From: Bryobacterales bacterium
Lineage (GTDB): Bacteria > Acidobacteriota > Terriglobia > Bryobacterales > Bryobacteraceae
NCBI GenBank assembly: GCA_016789785.1
Contig: JAEUQE010000356.1
Location: 1-6,062 of the forward strand
Length of the DNA: 6,062 bases
Direction of reading: 5' to 3'
Part shown: positions 5,269-6,062 of the stretch, in pieces
How positions within the stretch are numbered: the stretch's first letter is position 1
Layout of the letters: every line of letters starts with the position of its first letter
Program-made: the position numbers and the translations under genes
Notes under the pieces: model-generated
The model's database searches: none
Told to the model about the DNA's origin: nothing
The model's input: the letters and a program-made list of their open reading frames with translations, nothing else

Positions 5269-6062
5269 TCACTTGCGTCCGGGCGGTGGCGGTGGTGGCG
5301 GTGGTGGCGGTGGTGGCGTGGCGACCGTCAACTGCGGGCTCGGTGGCCCGGGCGGAGGACCGGCAATATCTAACGCAGCGTTGGGCGACGCAGGCTGCGG
5401 CCGTTGCCGCTTTGCCGCAATCGCCTTCGCCACCCACTCATCCGCGATCGTGGTCAGGCTCGCGGCTTCTGACGCATCGTCCGTTGACGCCGCCTTCAGC
5501 CGGTAGAGCAGATTCAAGTACGCCATCGCGTCGTCAAAACCAGGATCGAGCCGGATCGCGATCTCCAGGTTGCCGAATCCCTCCTGCAATCGCGCACCAT
5601 GGGTTTCCCGAAGCTTCTTGCGCGCCAAGGCATCCGGAATCTGGGCATCCTGCGGGCGTCCGCCGGCTGCAAGTCTCGCGTGGTGCGAATCGGGATAGAT
5701 GATCGCCCAGTCCAGCACGGCCGCGGTGTAATAGGAGGTCGCGTCACCCGGCTCGGCCTGGATCAGTCTGGTCGCCCAATCTCGCGCCTCGCTCAACTTG
5801 CGTGCGTGCATGTTCACCGCAGACATGCCGCGCAGCGCCGGCAGGTTGCGAGGATCCGTGGCAAGAACGGCTTCGTACTGGCGTGCCGCCGCGGTAAGCA
5901 ACGGGCTTTCGGGGCCCTCCCTCTTCACGAAGTAGAGCCGCAACAGGGCATTGGCCAGGAAGATCTTCGCATCCAGGTTGGCGGGCGAGAGCTTCGCGGC
6001 ATCCTCGAAGTGCCGCACTGCGCTGGCGAAGTCACCAGTATTGTAGGCGGCCGCGGCGAGTT
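5269..6062 (-). CDS. Tetratricopeptide-repeat protein with polyproline C-terminus (5' end beyond the window)
   Basis: 263 residues are visible; the frame stays open to the right edge (first visible residues LAAAAYNTGDFASAVRHFED), so the start lies outside. At least three or four TPR-like helix pairs can be read: AYNTGDFASAVRHFEDAAKLSPAN, then AARQYEAVLATDPRNLPAL, KLSEARDWATRLIQAEPGD and FGNLEIAIRLDPGFDDAMAYLNLLYRLKA. TPRs bind other proteins; the partner is unknown. The YYTAAVLDWA, DDAMAYLNLLYR and TIADEWVAKAIA segments resemble a TPR protein type I recall from Acidobacteria. The C-terminus changes character to a low-complexity Pro/Gly/Ala tail ending in twelve consecutive prolines and GRK. 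A signal peptide cannot be judged because the N-terminus is missing. The gene is convergent with DUF2239. Confidence 0.85.
   Translation of the reverse strand, partial: LAAAAYNTGDFASAVRHFEDAAKLSPANLDAKIFLANALLRLYFVKREGPESPLLTAAARQYEAVLATDPRNLPALRGMSAVNMHARKLSEARDWATRLIQAEPGDATSYYTAAVLDWAIIYPDSHHARLAAGGRPQDAQIPDALARKKLRETHGARLQEGFGNLEIAIRLDPGFDDAMAYLNLLYRLKAASTDDASEAASLTTIADEWVAKAIAAKRQRPQPASPNAALDIAGPPPGPPSPQLTVATPPPPPPPPPPPPGRK
5282..5317. repeat. Triplet/9-bp microsatellite encoding the polyproline tail
   Basis: Thirty-six bases made only of GGC and GGT triplets on the plus strand, largely as a GGTGGTGGC nine-base unit repeated in tandem. On the minus strand they fall within the run of twelve Pro codons of the TPR gene. 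Any gain or loss of whole triplets keeps the frame, and the stop codon follows 10 bases later. Confidence 0.85.

Noticed and set aside
5073..5702. A 209-residue plus-strand open frame across the DUF2239/TPR gap and the TPR gene.
   Set aside because: It reads as an Arg/Ser/Pro-rich shadow of the TPR gene and includes intergenic hairpins; there is no family resemblance.

Overview
The window looks like a piece of a moderately high-GC Acidobacteriota genome, probably from the Bryobacterales/Solibacter side. Two genes suggest this: a TonB-dependent-receptor-like outer-membrane protein of about 1,085 residues with an N-terminal carboxypeptidase-regulatory-like domain, and a TPR protein with a 'DDAMAYLNLLYR' segment of a type I associate with Acidobacteria. 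This assignment rests on recalled family resemblance, not on a search.

Layout. (1) About 1-240: the minus strand reads like the tail of one unknown gene (stop at 128) followed by the start of another (ATG at 83). This coding signal runs head-on into the plus-strand C-terminal piece of a PHP-domain phosphoesterase that has lost its N-terminal part, so a rearrangement or assembly junction probably lies between about 200 and 240. (2) 215-864: the PHP remnant is coupled by an ATGA overlap to a small GNAT acetyltransferase. (3) 865-1133: a gap with two back-to-back hairpins and a clear minus-strand intrinsic terminator. (4) 1134-4391, minus: the large outer-membrane receptor. (5) 4391-4502: a compact divergent control region with one sigma70-like promoter in each direction and a perfect 11-bp inverted repeat around the plus-strand promoter. 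(6) 4502-5056, plus: a DUF2239 protein, apparently leaderless. (7) 5057-5268: a gap with a hairpin preceded by the same GCCTGCCGC motif seen in the first gap. (8) 5269-6062, minus: a TPR protein running off the right edge and ending in twelve prolines.

The genes do not form one pathway. The receptor and the DUF2239 gene share a control region and may be co-regulated. PHP and GNAT form a short translationally coupled pair. The TPR gene is convergent with DUF2239. I saw no rRNA, tRNA, CRISPR array, recognisable transposase or defence system. The most unusual items are the operator-like repeat at 4451-4492 and the gene-fragment junction at the left end.
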